In this document: in pieces, positions 29,501-36,160 of the stretch
How the letters are laid out: each line of letters opens with the position of its first letter
Position numbering within the stretch: position 1 is the stretch's first letter
Source: Actinernus sp. WN-2022
Lineage: Eukaryota > Cnidaria > Anthozoa > Actiniaria > Actinernidae
NCBI GenBank assembly: GCA_030867875.1
Contig: JAOWCC010001634.1
Location: 56,779,860 to 56,843,859, forward strand
Length of the DNA: 64,000 nucleotides
Reading direction: 5' to 3'
Program-made: the position numbers and the translations under genes
Notes under the pieces: model-generated
Told to the model about the DNA's origin: nothing
The model's database searches: none
The model's input: the letters and a program-made list of their open reading frames with translations, nothing else

Positions 29501-32051
29501 TTCATACGTAGGTGTGCTGAGGTCATGTACGTAATCTTCATACGTAGGTGTGCTGAGGTCATGTACGTAATCTTCATACGTAGGTGTGCTGAGGTCATGA
29601 ACGTAATCTTCATACTTAGGTGTGCTGAGGTCATGAACGTAATCTTCATACGTAGTGTGCTGAGGTCATGTACGTAATCTTCATACTTAGGTGTGCTGAG
29701 GTCATCTACGTAATCTTCATACGTAGGTGTGCTGAGGTCATGAACGTAATCTTCATACTTAGGTGTGCTGAGGTCATGTACGTAATCTTCATACTTAGGT
29801 GTGCTGAGGTCATGTACGTAATCTTCATACGTAGTGTGCTGAGGTCATGAACGTAATCTTCATACGTAGTGTGCTGAGGTCATGTACGTAATCTTCATAC
29901 TTAGGTGTGCTGAGGTCATGTACGTAATCTTCATACGTAGTGTGCTGAGGTCATGTACGTAATCTTCATACGTAGTGTGCTGAGGTCATGTACGTAATCT
30001 TCATACGTAGTGTGCTGAGGTCATGAACGTAATCTTCATACGTAGGTGTGCTGAGGTCATGTACGTAATCTTCATACTTAGGTGTGCTGAGGTCATGTAC
30101 GTAATCTTCATACGTAGGTGTGCTGAGGTCATGTACGTGATCTTCATACGTAGGTGTGCTGAGGTCATGTACGTAATCTTCATACGTAGGTGTGCTGAGG
30201 TCATGTACGTAATCTTCATACGTAGTGTGCTGAGGTCATGTACGTAATCTTCATACGTAGGTGTGCTGAGGTCATGTACGTAATCTTCATACGTAGGTGT
30301 GCTGAGGTCATGTACGTAATCTTCATACGTAGGTGTGCTGAGGTCATGTACGTAATCTTCATACGTAGGTGTGCTGAGGTCATGTACGTAATCTTCATAC
30401 GTAGGTGTGCTGAGGTCATGTACGTAATCTTCATACGTAGGTGTGCTCAGGTCAAGGTCATGTACGTAATCTTCATACGTAGGTGTGCTCAGGTCAAGGT
30501 CATGTACGTAATCTTCATACGTAGGTGTGCTGAGGTCATGTACGTAATCTTCATACGTAGGTGTGCTGAGGTCATGTACGTAATCTTCATACGTAGGTGT
30601 GCTGAGGTCATGTACGTAATCTTCATACGTAGGTGTGCTGAGGTCATGTACGTAATCTTCATACGTAGGTGTGCTCAGGTCAAGGTCATGTACGTAATCT
30701 TCATACGTAGGTGTGCTCAGGTCAAGGTCATGTACGTAATCTTCATACGTAGGTGTGCTGAGGTCATGAACGTAATCTTCATACTTAGGTGTGCTGAGGT
30801 GCTGAGGTCATGTACGTAATCTTCATACGTAGGTGTGCTGAGGTCATGAACGTAATCTTCATACTTAGGTGTGCTGAGGTCATGTACGTAATCTTCATAC
30901 GTAGTGTGCTGAGGTCATGTACGTAATCTTCATACGTAGTGTGCTGAGGTCATGTACGTAATCTTCATACGTAGTGTGCTGAGGTCATGTACGTAATCTT
31001 CATACGTAGGTGTGCTGAGGTCATGTACGTAATCTTCGTACGTAGGTGTGCTGAGGTCATGTACGTAATCTTTACCATCCCATGTTTTAACTTTACTTGT
31101 GAATGAAACGCCAGTAATCGTTGAAGAGCAAAGAAAAACCTTGGAAGACAACTTCAATGCAGGAAGGTTCAAAGATACGCCAAATTCCTACTCAGTTCAC
31201 ATCATTTGTTAAACTGACACACCCTTTTTATCTTATTAGCCCCCACGAATGAGAACAAATCTTCCAGAAACAAGAAGCTATAGGCAAAGGCGAGGTATGC
31301 AGCCCTTTCACATCTACTTCATTTAAAAAATGCTTTACCAAGTCATATTTCCTGAGGTAGAGGTGCAAAGACTAGCAGCATTGTTGTCGATATGCAAAAT
31401 AGTCTCGAGGGATTACAAGACAGTGAAGATAGCCACAGTGCTAGCGTCACCTCCCTTCATGTACAGTCAGGGAAACAACCAGTCCAACTTATAGTCTTTG
31501 ACGTTGGCCTTTTTTTGCTGTCACAAGATACCTCTCCTCTAAAATCTGACTGGGCTTCTACTACCTTAAAACTAAAAAATCGTATCCAGTTCATGATATG
31601 CTAGCAACATGTAAGCTCAATGTACAAAGGTACAAAGAACACTACAGCATTTGAAGATACCGGAGAGCCAGGGTGGTGCAGAGTACGAGCCAGGGTGGTG
31701 CAGAGTACCTCACCTCTGTAACCCAGGTTCGATTCCCGGACGTGGCGCCACATGTGAGTTGAGTTTGCTGGTATCTCACCCTTGCTCCGAGGGTTTTTCT
31801 CCGGGTTATCTGGTTTTCCTCCTTATTCGATCTGTGGTTTAGCCGGGTCCTGACTTTAATCAGTCTCTATGCGGGTTGTTCCAGTTTTTTTTATATCAAC
31901 AGTTACAGAAAAGCATATTGAAATTGTTTGCAAAAAAAATGTCTTTGATCTTCAAATTTAAGTCAAAATAACATATTTGAAACGTTTTAATTTTACAATT
32001 TTAAGCTATCCATAGTGCTCATAACACATTTTTTTTGTAGATATTTTGTGA
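2382..32051 (+). CDS. MPRIP: MPRIP-like protein (PH domain plus long coiled coil), 14-exon gene
   Basis: Vertebrate MPRIP links RhoA and the myosin-phosphatase targeting subunit to actin stress fibres. This gene is assembled from exons 2382-2567, 2704-2796, 2876-2947, 8264-8531, 9384-9514, 10270-13337, 18054-18255, 19078-19230, 19823-20014, 20892-21143, 21527-22469, 24455-24690, 31240-31294 and 32041-32051. All junctions are GT-AG and all phases agree. The sum is 5862 nt, giving 1953 residues. The N-terminal motif [17 protein letters not shown] is nearly that of [14 protein letters not shown] opens a PH domain that closes with the usual helix tryptophan (MDNWSRVL). The rest is almost entirely charged heptad coiled coil. 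Vertebrate MPRIP is about 1000 residues with two PH domains; here I see one PH domain and a much longer coil. The last two small exons are the least certain part. A TRIOBP-type relative is the main alternative identity. Confidence 0.75.
2704..2796 (+). CDS. MPRIP: MPRIP-like exon 2: start of the PH domain
   Basis: 31 codons between a TTTATTTAG acceptor and a GAG|GTGAGA donor, phase 0 at both ends. It encodes [10 protein letters not shown], the first PH strand, followed by a charged loop. Confidence 0.75.
2876..2947 (+). CDS. MPRIP: MPRIP-like exon 3: PH strands 2-4
   Basis: 24 codons from a CATCTTACAG acceptor to an AAA|GTAAGT donor. It encodes [20 protein letters not shown], the most conserved part of a PH domain. 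A 5.3-kb intron follows. Confidence 0.85.
2948..4730. other. Intron 3, left part
   Basis: AT-rich intron sequence. Apart from the palindrome at 3218-3294 I see no coding or RNA feature. Confidence 0.6.
3218..3294. repeat. Short near-perfect palindrome (MITE-like)
   Basis: Arms 3218-3247 and 3265-3294 are inverted copies of about 30 bp, centred on GCCGTCTCCTCCGGTTC, with a 17-bp loop. Similar short words (TCAGAC) lie on both sides and could be a target duplication. Confidence 0.75.
4731..4830 (+). mobile_element. Possible degenerate tRNA-derived SINE
   Basis: GATAGCTCAACCGGC at 4736-4750 matches a tRNA A box (TRGCNNAGYNGG-like). TGGTTTCAGCC about 45 bases on resembles a decayed B box. No cloverleaf can be drawn confidently, so a real tRNA gene is unlikely. 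Confidence 0.35.
5000..6770. mobile_element. Non-autonomous DNA element with TIRs, inside intron 3
   Basis: ATGTTGTAGGTTGTTTCTAA at about 5047 and its near-inverse GAGAAACAACCTACAACAT at about 6725-6743 bracket about 1.7 kb. Both ends abut TATATA/TGTATATG tracts, so insertion into a TA microsatellite is likely. No transposase frame is visible inside. The left part holds T- and G-rich runs (5140-5215), the right part degenerate tandem repeats. Confidence 0.6.
6220..6630. repeat. Degenerate tandem repeat, unit about 130 bp, 2-3 copies
   Basis: The words TAATGCTTCTTCAATA, CCTGTGAA(C/T)TAATTAA, GTCAACAA and GGGTGTTTAG(A/G) recur in the same order. The repeat is inside the element at 5.0-6.8 kb. 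Confidence 0.6.
6771..8103. other. Intron 3, right part
   Basis: AT-rich intron DNA. A stretch at 7649-7740 after TTTTTCTAG looks slightly exon-like, but adding it would break the frame into exon 4, so I left it out. Confidence 0.5.
8104..8250. repeat. 30-bp minisatellite, about 5 copies
   Basis: The unit is close to GATTGGCTCATGGCTCATCT plus GTTTGTT. Looser copies start near 7850. It ends just before the acceptor of exon 4. Confidence 0.85.
8264..8531 (+). CDS. MPRIP: MPRIP-like exon 4: end of the PH domain
   Basis: It starts phase 0 after TTATTTTTAG and ends phase 1 at TTCAG before GTTGGT. It encodes [11 protein letters not shown] (the strand after the PH variable loop) and the C-terminal helix with conserved Trp ([12 protein letters not shown]), followed by a Ser-rich linker. 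Confidence 0.8.
8532..9383. other. Intron 4
   Basis: It contains a G-run at 8647-8668. A segment at about 8775-9000 (CCAGTTGTTCAAA-type words, GGTTAAATTGTTAACCC) looks like a short foldback repeat. No coding signal. Confidence 0.5.
9384..9514 (+). CDS. MPRIP: MPRIP-like exon 5: Ser/Pro-rich linker
   Basis: Acceptor TTATCCACAG, donor TCT|GTAAGT. It starts phase 1 and ends phase 0, matching its neighbours. It encodes a basic Ser/Pro linker ([20 protein letters not shown]) between the PH domain and the coiled coil. Confidence 0.7.
9530..9770. repeat. Degenerate CTCCTGGAA(A/T) repeat
   Basis: CTCCTGGAAA, CTCCTGGAAT and CCCTGGAAA recur many times across this stretch of intron 5. Confidence 0.6.
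9915..10225. mobile_element. TIR element carrying a tandem array (copy 1)
   Basis: The left end reads GTCGCTATAG then GTATGAGTGGGCAGGTTATG. The right end at 10205-10220 is the inverse of a shorter version (CCCACTCAT). The inside is about five units of about 43 bp built on GGTTACCGTACCACGTGCCG and TTACAGTATGATTACGGTAC. The same termini flank the element at 32.9-33.4 kb. Confidence 0.6.
10270..13337 (+). CDS. MPRIP: MPRIP-like exon 6: 1022-codon coiled-coil exon
   Basis: It starts phase 0 after TTTTTTTCTTGAAG and ends phase 2 at ACTAG before GTCTGT. If not spliced, the frame would stop at 13353. It encodes about 1022 residues of uninterrupted Glu/Lys/Leu-rich heptad coil, without helix-breaking stretches longer than a few residues. 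Such an exon length is unusual next to exons of 70-270 bases in the same gene. In MPRIP the coiled coil binds RhoA and the myosin-phosphatase targeting subunit; whether both sites are kept cannot be judged from the sequence. Confidence 0.85.
13354..13990. repeat. Intronic minisatellite, unit about 110 bp
   Basis: About six units built from GGTCTAGATAGGGTATAG, CTAGATATATACATGCAGGG and TATAGCTATAGCTATATACA. Confidence 0.95.
13991..17329. other. Intron 6, no gene recognised
   Basis: 3.3 kb of intron DNA without convincing coding frames, tRNA boxes or long repeats. Short open frames near 15.0, 16.1, 16.5 and 16.9 kb lack any family features. Confidence 0.5.
17330..17414. repeat. Short inverted repeat
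   Basis: AAAATCACATGCCTG (17330-17344) and its exact inverse (17400-17414) enclose 55 bases. Confidence 0.75.
17630..17794. mobile_element. MITE, 165 bp
   Basis: The termini are GTAGGACAATATAA and its inverse. The inversion continues inward with gaps through TTAGGGCTAAA / TTTTAGCCCAAA and GGCTATA / TATAGCC. Confidence 0.75.
17915..18003. repeat. Tandem GGTTACGGTAA repeats, fragment of the 32.9-kb repeat family
   Basis: TAATCAGATTACAGAGTTACGGTACA is close to the inverse of the unit at 32.9-33.3 kb and is followed by GGTTACGGTAA copies. Confidence 0.6.
18054..18255 (+). CDS. MPRIP: MPRIP-like exon 7
   Basis: Acceptor TCTCTACCAG, donor AAT|GTGAGT. Its first G completes the split Arg codon of exon 6. 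It encodes coiled coil including [10 protein letters not shown] and [17 protein letters not shown], similar in style to the repeated His-containing coils of MPRIP. Confidence 0.8.
18277..18390. repeat. Three imperfect copies of a GTTACCCTGGGTTCCAGTGT unit
   Basis: Direct repeat immediately after the exon 7 donor. Confidence 0.75.
18391..19077. other. Intron 7, nothing recognised
   Basis: No coding or repeat structure stands out. Confidence 0.5.
19078..19230 (+). CDS. MPRIP: MPRIP-like exon 8
   Basis: 51 codons, phase 0 at both ends (GTGTGCAG acceptor, AGG|GTAAGG donor). A short [12 protein letters not shown] stretch precedes coil ([19 protein letters not shown]). Confidence 0.8.
19250..19410. 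repeat. Inverted repeat at GGTCCATAACTT
   Basis: GCGGTCCATAACTTCCCGTACGGACC at about 19286 pairs with the inverse CGGTCCGTACCTAAGTTATGGACC at about 19380. A further copy, GTCCATAACTTACGGTACGG, lies at about 19463. Confidence 0.6.
19560..19770. mobile_element. Repeat element, relative of the 60.0-61.2 kb family
   Basis: GTGACGTCATCTGTGCATCTATAAGAGGACAGAC and, further on, AACACATGACTATCGACCAAT recur in the same order at 60.99-61.20 kb. The first word also recurs in the 86-bp array. Confidence 0.6.
19823..20014 (+). CDS. MPRIP: MPRIP-like exon 9
   Basis: 64 codons, phase 0 at both ends (TTCACCACAG acceptor, CAG|GTGACT donor). Coiled coil with [20 protein letters not shown], parallel to the MVIQA and MLVAIQVA motifs in the neighbouring exons, so these exons look like internal duplicates. 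Confidence 0.8.
20087..20345. mobile_element. MITE, copy a
   Basis: The ends AGGGGCTGTGTCACGG and CACGACACAGCCCCTT are inverted copies. A related element follows at 20.5-20.8 kb. Confidence 0.7.
20515..20783. mobile_element. MITE, copy b
   Basis: The ends TTAAAGGCGCTGTGTCACGG and CCATGACACCGCGCCTTCAAA are inverted. It is the same terminal family as the copy 170 bp to the left. Confidence 0.7.
20892..21143 (+). CDS. MPRIP: MPRIP-like exon 10
   Basis: 84 codons, phase 0 at both ends (TCCAATCAAG acceptor, GAG|GTACGT donor). Coiled coil ending in GIKLSLE. The donor region is triplicated downstream, so alternative 3' ends of this exon are possible. Confidence 0.8.
21123..21340 (+). repeat. Three tandem copies of an exon end plus splice donor
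   Basis: GGCATCAAGCTATCACTAGA plus GGTACGTATCACTAGCTTAC begins at 21123, 21192 and about 21265. The first period is 69 bp, so use of the second donor would add 23 in-frame residues. The second copy contains an in-frame TAG after its donor. Confidence 0.9.
21527..22469 (+). CDS. MPRIP: MPRIP-like exon 11
   Basis: Acceptor ATTACTTTTCAG, donor ACAG|GTGAAA, phase 0 in and phase 1 out. About 314 residues of coiled coil with two [13 protein letters not shown] / [15 protein letters not shown] segments and a basic [13 protein letters not shown] run. A Ser-rich gap ([15 protein letters not shown]) precedes the last heptads. Confidence 0.8.
22470..24163. other. Intron 11
   Basis: At 22990-23223 a Lys-rich open frame ([13 protein letters not shown]...) in an AT-rich context looks like the start of an old transposon-derived gene, but it ends quickly and no domain is visible. 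CCAAT-like words (ATTGGTT, CCAATC) are frequent at 22750 and 23520. Confidence 0.4.
24164..24279. repeat. 58-bp direct duplication
   Basis: TTAGTTACACAGGGTGGAAAC and its copy TTAGTTACACAGGGTTGAAAC start two adjacent units, each ending in GTTGTTAGTTCAAGTG. Confidence 0.9.
24455..24690 (+). CDS. MPRIP: MPRIP-like exon 12: Ser/Arg-rich tail
   Basis: Acceptor TTTCATCTCAG, donor AAG|GTGAGC. It starts phase 1 and ends phase 0. It encodes an acidic/Ser stretch ([16 protein letters not shown]) and basic Ser/Thr segments, no longer coiled coil. Many potential phosphorylation sites (RQSS, RKTTS). Confidence 0.75.
25149..25660. mobile_element. Foldback element, copy 1
   Basis: The ends CATTGGCCACTACCAGAAT and AATTTGGTAGTGGCCAATT are inverted. 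The core holds a hairpin of AAAATAAGAGACGTTTGTATGG with its inverse, and outside it AAATAAACCTCGCCATAAGAAAGAGCAC with its inverse. About 160 bases of unrelated DNA sit before the right end. Other copies are at 33.4 and 57.8 kb. Confidence 0.75.
25661..26435. other. Intron 12 DNA with an inverted CTAGACGAACTTTCGCGC pair
   Basis: GTGTGCTAGACGAACTTTCGCGCC at about 25831 is mirrored by GCGCGAAAGTTCATCTAGCACG at about 25981. AGCGTGAACACGTGA words lie outside both arms. It is probably another foldback element of about 360 bp (25740-26090). Confidence 0.5.
26436..31072. repeat. 36-bp minisatellite, about 130 units (4.6 kb)
   Basis: The unit is CATGTACGTAATCTTCATAC plus GTAGGTGTGCTGAGGT. Variants have 35 bp (loss of one G), TGAACG for TGTACG, ACTTAGG for ACGTAGG, and short GTCAAG insertions. 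Because 36 is a multiple of three, both strands are open for up to 674 codons, and the long frames here (27010-29034 and 26988-29006) are artefacts. Each unit holds two TACGTA palindromes. Confidence 0.98.
31240..31294 (+). CDS. MPRIP: MPRIP-like exon 13
   Basis: Acceptor TTTTTATCTTATTAG, donor CGAG|GTATGC. 18 codons plus one base of basic tail ([18 protein letters not shown]). If the donor is not used, the frame ends 30 bases later at a TAA. Confidence 0.55.
31295..31650. other. Intron 13, left part
   Basis: No feature recognised. Confidence 0.5.
31660..31895 (+). mobile_element. tRNA-derived SINE
   Basis: GGTTCGATTCC at 31726-31736 is a perfect Pol III B box. The A-box region is disturbed by a 22-bp duplication of AGCCAGGGTGGTGCAGAGTAC. 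The tail (TGAGTTGAGTTTGCTGG, TCCGAGGGTTTTTCTCCGGG) is typical of a cnidarian SINE as I remember it, and the copy ends in a T-run at 31884-31891. Confidence 0.75.
32041..32051 (+). CDS. MPRIP: MPRIP-like terminal exon (stop codon)
   Basis: TTTTTTTTGTAG acceptor. Joined to the single base of exon 13 it adds three codons, then TGA. It makes the total frame an exact multiple of three, but it is too short to be certain. Confidence 0.4.
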
Positions 32052-32700
32052 GGTCAGAATGTGGAAGATGTGATCAAAACCCATTGGAAATACTCGACAG
32101 AAACAGTGGCTGTAATGGAGAAGAGACAGTTGCAGCACTAATAGATTGTTTTGCATTATGTCAGTGTGCATTCCACATATTGCTGTAACCTGGTTTCACT
32201 AGCGAATGAAGCAGGAGCAGCTTTACGTTCTAGTGAAAATCAAGAAACAGAGACGTAAGTAGAAGGACGGAAGGTTTCCTTCTGCTTCCTTCAAGCTTCC
32301 GTTTCAGTGAAAACTAGTTAAACGTAAGCACAGGAATTTAGCCAATCAGAATGCTCATTCCCAGGCCTTAGTAATATAGCACGAGGCTTCATTACGAGGC
32401 TTGTGCTGCCGTCATTTTTATTTTCACTAGAACATAACTTTGTTGCGCTTCTGCTTTCGTTGCTAGTGTAAACCAGGATGTACTGTTGTGAAAGACTTGC
32501 AAAGTAGAGAAATCAATGGCAGATGCTGGGCTTCTTGCAGGGTTAATGAGCTTTACTCATTAAGGAGAATGATATGACTGATGTTTGGCAACTGGCGATA
32601 TAAATACGCCTGAAGCACTAATAGCTCTTCAGTAGGACATTAGGAAAGGATTTCTTCAGCTAATCCCCCAACCTGCCCCGGAAAAATAAATAAATAAACT
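32052..32700 (+). other. Probable 3' UTR with polyadenylation signals
   Basis: Three overlapping AATAAA hexamers lie at 32685-32698. A MITE occupies 32189-32477 within it. Confidence 0.45.
32189..32477. mobile_element. MITE, 289 bp
   Basis: The ends CCTGGTTTCACTAGCGAATG and the inverse of CCTGGTTTACACTAGCAACG match. The inversion continues through GAAGCAGAAGC and TTCTAGTGAAAAT. Confidence 0.8.
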
Positions 32701-32894
32701 TTCTTAACAAGGATATGTGGGTGACAGATTAAAAAAAACGCCAATTATGCTTTGCTCCTGTGTGATATGTATGCATGTGCTGCAAAGCCACATAGTACAT
32801 TTGCCTAATATTGTATTTGTACAGGAGTGCAGACAGCATACCGAACCAGTCTTGTTTATCTAACTTATAGATACAACATTGTATGACCAGAGCA

Positions 32895-33390
32895 GATTTT
32901 GTATGAGTGGGCAAACTTACGGCACGTCCGTAGCCTAACCGTACTCTAACTTACTGTACCGTAGCTCTGTAATCTGATTGGATTAGACCGACTTACTGTA
33001 CCGTAGCTCTGTAATCTGATTGGATCAGACAGACTTACTGTACCGTAGCTCTGTAATCTGATTGGATCAGACAGACTTACTGTACCGTAGCTCTGTAATC
33101 TGATTGGATCAGACAGACTTACTGTACCGTAGCTCTGTAATCTGATTGGATCAGACAGACTTACTGTACCGTAGCTCCGTAATCTGATTGGATCAGACAG
33201 ACTTACTGTACCGTAGCTCTGTAATCTGATTGGATCAGACAGACTTACTGTACCGTAGCTCTGTAATCTGATTGGATCAGACGGAAAATAACAATGGGGA
33301 AAACTATTTCAGTGTCACTGCATTCCATAGAGTAACTTTGCCGTAACTTGCCCACTCATACATAATACACTCTACACCTCGGCTATAGCG
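32895..33390. mobile_element. TIR element carrying a tandem array (copy 2)
   Basis: The left terminus is GTATGAGTGGGCAAACTTACGGCA and the right terminus is its inverse, ending at about 33362. An inverted CGCTATAG lies outside the right end, as in copy 1. The inside is about eight 42-bp units of CTTACTGTACCGTAGCTCTG plus TAATCTGATTGGATCAGACAG. Confidence 0.75.
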
Positions 33391-33436
33391 ACGTTCATGC
33401 TGTTGTATATTATTATTAATATGCCAACGACACAGC

Positions 33437-33963
33437 CATTGGCCATTACCAAATTGAGAAAAGGGACTGGGCCGAGTTTGTAAAGTGAATCTAATTATAA
33501 TCTAATTAAGAAATAAACGCCATCATAAGAAAGAGGACATTGAAATTAGTAAGTTTACCAAATTTGGTTTCATCGTTTCATCGGTATTTACCATGTGGTG
33601 AGCTTTCAAAAATCGCAAAAATACGAGACGTTTGTATGGATTGTAGGGATACTTGTCCTTCCAGTCCATACATGCGTCTCTTATTTGTGCGATGTTTGAA
33701 AGCTTTCTATTCAGTTTCTATTTACCAAATCATGCTCAAACTTGGTATTGTTACTATTGACCAAATCATGCTCAAACTTGGTATTGTTACTATTTACCAA
33801 ATCATGCTCAAACTTGGTATTGCTACTATTTACCAAATCATGCTCAAACTTGGTATTGTTACTAATTGCGAGGTGCTCTTTCTTATGGCGAGGTTTATTT
33901 GTTAATTGGGTTAACTTTACAAACTTGGCCCCAGTTGTTTTCAATTTGGTAGTGCGTGCCAAT
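33437..33963. mobile_element. Foldback element, copy 2, with an internal tandem repeat
   Basis: The termini are CATTGGCCATTACCAAATTG and CAATTTGGTAGTGCGTGCCAAT. The core hairpin is of GAGACGTTTGTATGGA, and the right arm holds four 36-bp copies of TTACCAAATCATGCTCAAAC plus TTGGTATTG. Same family as 25.1-25.7 kb. Confidence 0.75.
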
Positions 33964-33984
33964 ATACGCCGTCCCTGGACGTCA

Positions 33985-34300
33985 CAATATACACTCCCTA
34001 TCATGCACTATACAGGGAGGCTCCACCCCAAAGGGGTACCTTTTCAGGCTGGAGGTATATAAAAAGATTTCACGAGTTGAAGTATAGAAAAGGGTCATTT
34101 AGGTATTTAAAAGGGCCTTTCAAAATATCTCGAACAGACGCACCTAACGGCTGATTCATCCAAGTATTTTAAGGGGTTACTCAAGTGAAAAGTTCAGTAA
34201 AAGGTATATGAAAGGGTTACCTTTTCTGTCAAAAATGGTAAATAAAAGGTAAGGGTTTGGACCTCGGAGCGGAGCCTCTCCGTATAAAACTTTGTTGAGT
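33985..34300. mobile_element. Possible MITE
   Basis: GGGAGGCTCCACCCC at 34014 and CGGAGCGGAGCCTCTCC at about 34265 are loosely inverted ends. The inside has repeated AAAAGGGT(C/T)A and AAGGTA words. Confidence 0.45.
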
Positions 34301-35631
34301 AACACCCCCCTCCCCCCCCCCCCCCGCGTCTATTGGTTCATGTTTCATGTTGGTACATTAGCATAACAATTATTGCTATTTCTTGGCTGAATTATTTAGA
34401 ATCTGTGGACTTGTGTGAATACTGGTTCTCTAGTATACAGACTGGTAAAGGTAGTGGCTGTTCACAAAAGAGTTTGAAATCAATATTATAAAACTGTAGT
34501 TATAAACTGTAATATTTTTGTAATAAGACTATATTATTTTTGTAGTGCAAGCAGTGAAATATATTAAATATTAACGAATTCATGACCGCCTTTTATTTGC
34601 ATAATTAGGAAGATAAATCTCCAGAGTGAAACCACATGAAAGATCGCATTAAAACTAGTAAGATTGTATTTTAGAGCAATGTGGACAATTGATGTTGTAT
34701 TATGTTTAAAGGCCTCCAATTCGGACCGGATGGCAATTAGTTCCAGTCCGAGGCGAAAACGACTTCAAAATCTTAATAATTTCTAATTTTATTGTTTGGT
34801 CGTTGTGGGATAAACAACATGATTTTAAAACTTCATACATTCAGAGTCTTGAAGGTTTTACTTGCGCATTTACATATAGTCTTAATGTTAACGCGCTTGT
34901 TCCCGTGGGAGTACGTGTTTACCACCTGGCGTGAAATTTGATGAAAAGATAGTTTCCGTGACGGACATGCGCATTGCCAGGGCAGTGTGCAAATTGAAAA
35001 ACTGGTCTCACATTGGAGACTGTCTGTATGCACTTTCAACTATGAATATTCATAGCTCTGAAAAGATTTCGAAGTACTGTTCATGTATTGGCTGTCCTTT
35101 CACGGGGTTTCATGGTTTGCTAATTACATCTTGAATTATTAAGTAGTTTTTGAAAGGTAAAACATGAAAGCGAGGCTAGAAAGGACTTGTCTGGAATCTT
35201 TATAATTTCAAATGGCTGTAACTTTACTGCTTCTAAAGCTACAGCACTGATCACTAATTTTAACATGCTCTTTCATGTGGTAATAGTGTTTTCTGTACAC
35301 GTGGTAATGTATTGAAATAGAAATATGCATTTATGAAGAGGGTCTCGCGGCTGATTTGTGTTTGGCCAGGACTTGGTTGAACGGAAATAAAGTAGCTAAT
35401 ATCACGAGTATGGTGTTACGTTATCTGTCACTCCAATATTATGCCCGAAAAGATAAATTATTACTAACTTTGGTGATGCGGATAAATGGTAAATATAATC
35501 AACAGGCAACTGGGATTCCTGTGTCCGTGTTAGGGGAGGGCGCACTGGGCAAGAATATCTCATCAGGAGGCAATGTCCTGTTTTTATTAGCCTGCGTAGG
35601 AAGCGTTTCTGTTTTTCCCCCGGGTTTTTCG
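34301..35631. other. Intergenic DNA with a C-run, no gene recognised
   Basis: A C-run lies at 34307-34325. The last 50 bases before the Polinton (GCCTGCGTAGGAAGCGTTTCTG ... CGGGTTTTTCGCCCTG) resemble, in inverted form, the DNA just right of the element. Confidence 0.5.
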
Positions 35632-35636
35632 CCCTG

Positions 35637-35954
35637 AGTAGTAGCAGTTGGCCGGTTCTGGCGCTTTTTGCCTTGGGATCCAATTCCTGGAATTCTTTGG
35701 CAATCCAATTCTCGGAAATGATCACGTGGACAAGATCAATTATCACGTGGGCAAATTCCTGGAATTCTTTATTGATCCAATTCTCGGAAATAATGTCAAG
35801 GTCAAAATTATTGGTTACCTAAACTTGAGCCATGCGCCATAACCAGCCAACTGCTACTACTATACATCATGCCTTGGATTCGTGCGTTTCCTAGAATTCT
35901 TCTTGTGATCCAATTCTCGGAAATATGGGTGTGGCACATTCTTGGAATTCTTTG
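35637..35954 (+). repeat. Left terminal inverted repeat
   Basis: It matches the inverse of 51529-51846 essentially base for base. Within it, 35637-35664 and 35834-35861 are themselves inverted (AGTAGTAGCAGTTGG...CCAACTGCTACTACT, about two mismatches in 28). Motifs GATCCAATTCTCGGAAAT and TTCCTGGAATTCTT recur and continue inside the element to about 36080, and CACGTG occurs several times. Confidence 0.93.
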
Positions 35955-36140
35955 ACGATTCAATTCTTAGAAATAATCACGTGGGCAAGATCGATTATCA
36001 CGTGGACAAATTCCTGGAATTCTTCTTGTGATCCAATTCTCGGAAATATGGGCATGCCACATTCCTGGAATTCCTTTGGTGGTTCTTCTCTTTATTCTTC
36101 TCTTCATTCTTCTCTTACTATGGCGCTACTATGTTAAAGA
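35955..36140. repeat. Subterminal repeats
   Basis: It continues the GATCCAATTCTCGGAAATAT and CCTGGAATTCTT motifs, then several TTCTTCTCTTTA copies. The right end does not share it beyond about 70 diverged bases. Confidence 0.7.
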
Positions 36141-36160
36141 GTTGCCGTTAATGTAATATT

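Noticed and set aside
26436..31072. CRISPR-like array
   Set aside because: Units are directly adjacent without unique spacers, and the sequence is from an animal genome.
31700..31745. Functional tRNA gene
   Set aside because: The B box is perfect, but no acceptor stem or anticodon arm can be formed; the downstream sequence is a SINE body.
35648..35842. 64-codon frame in the left TIR, with an identical one at 51641-51835
   Set aside because: The frames are identical only because the TIRs are identical; composition and repeat motifs do not look coding.
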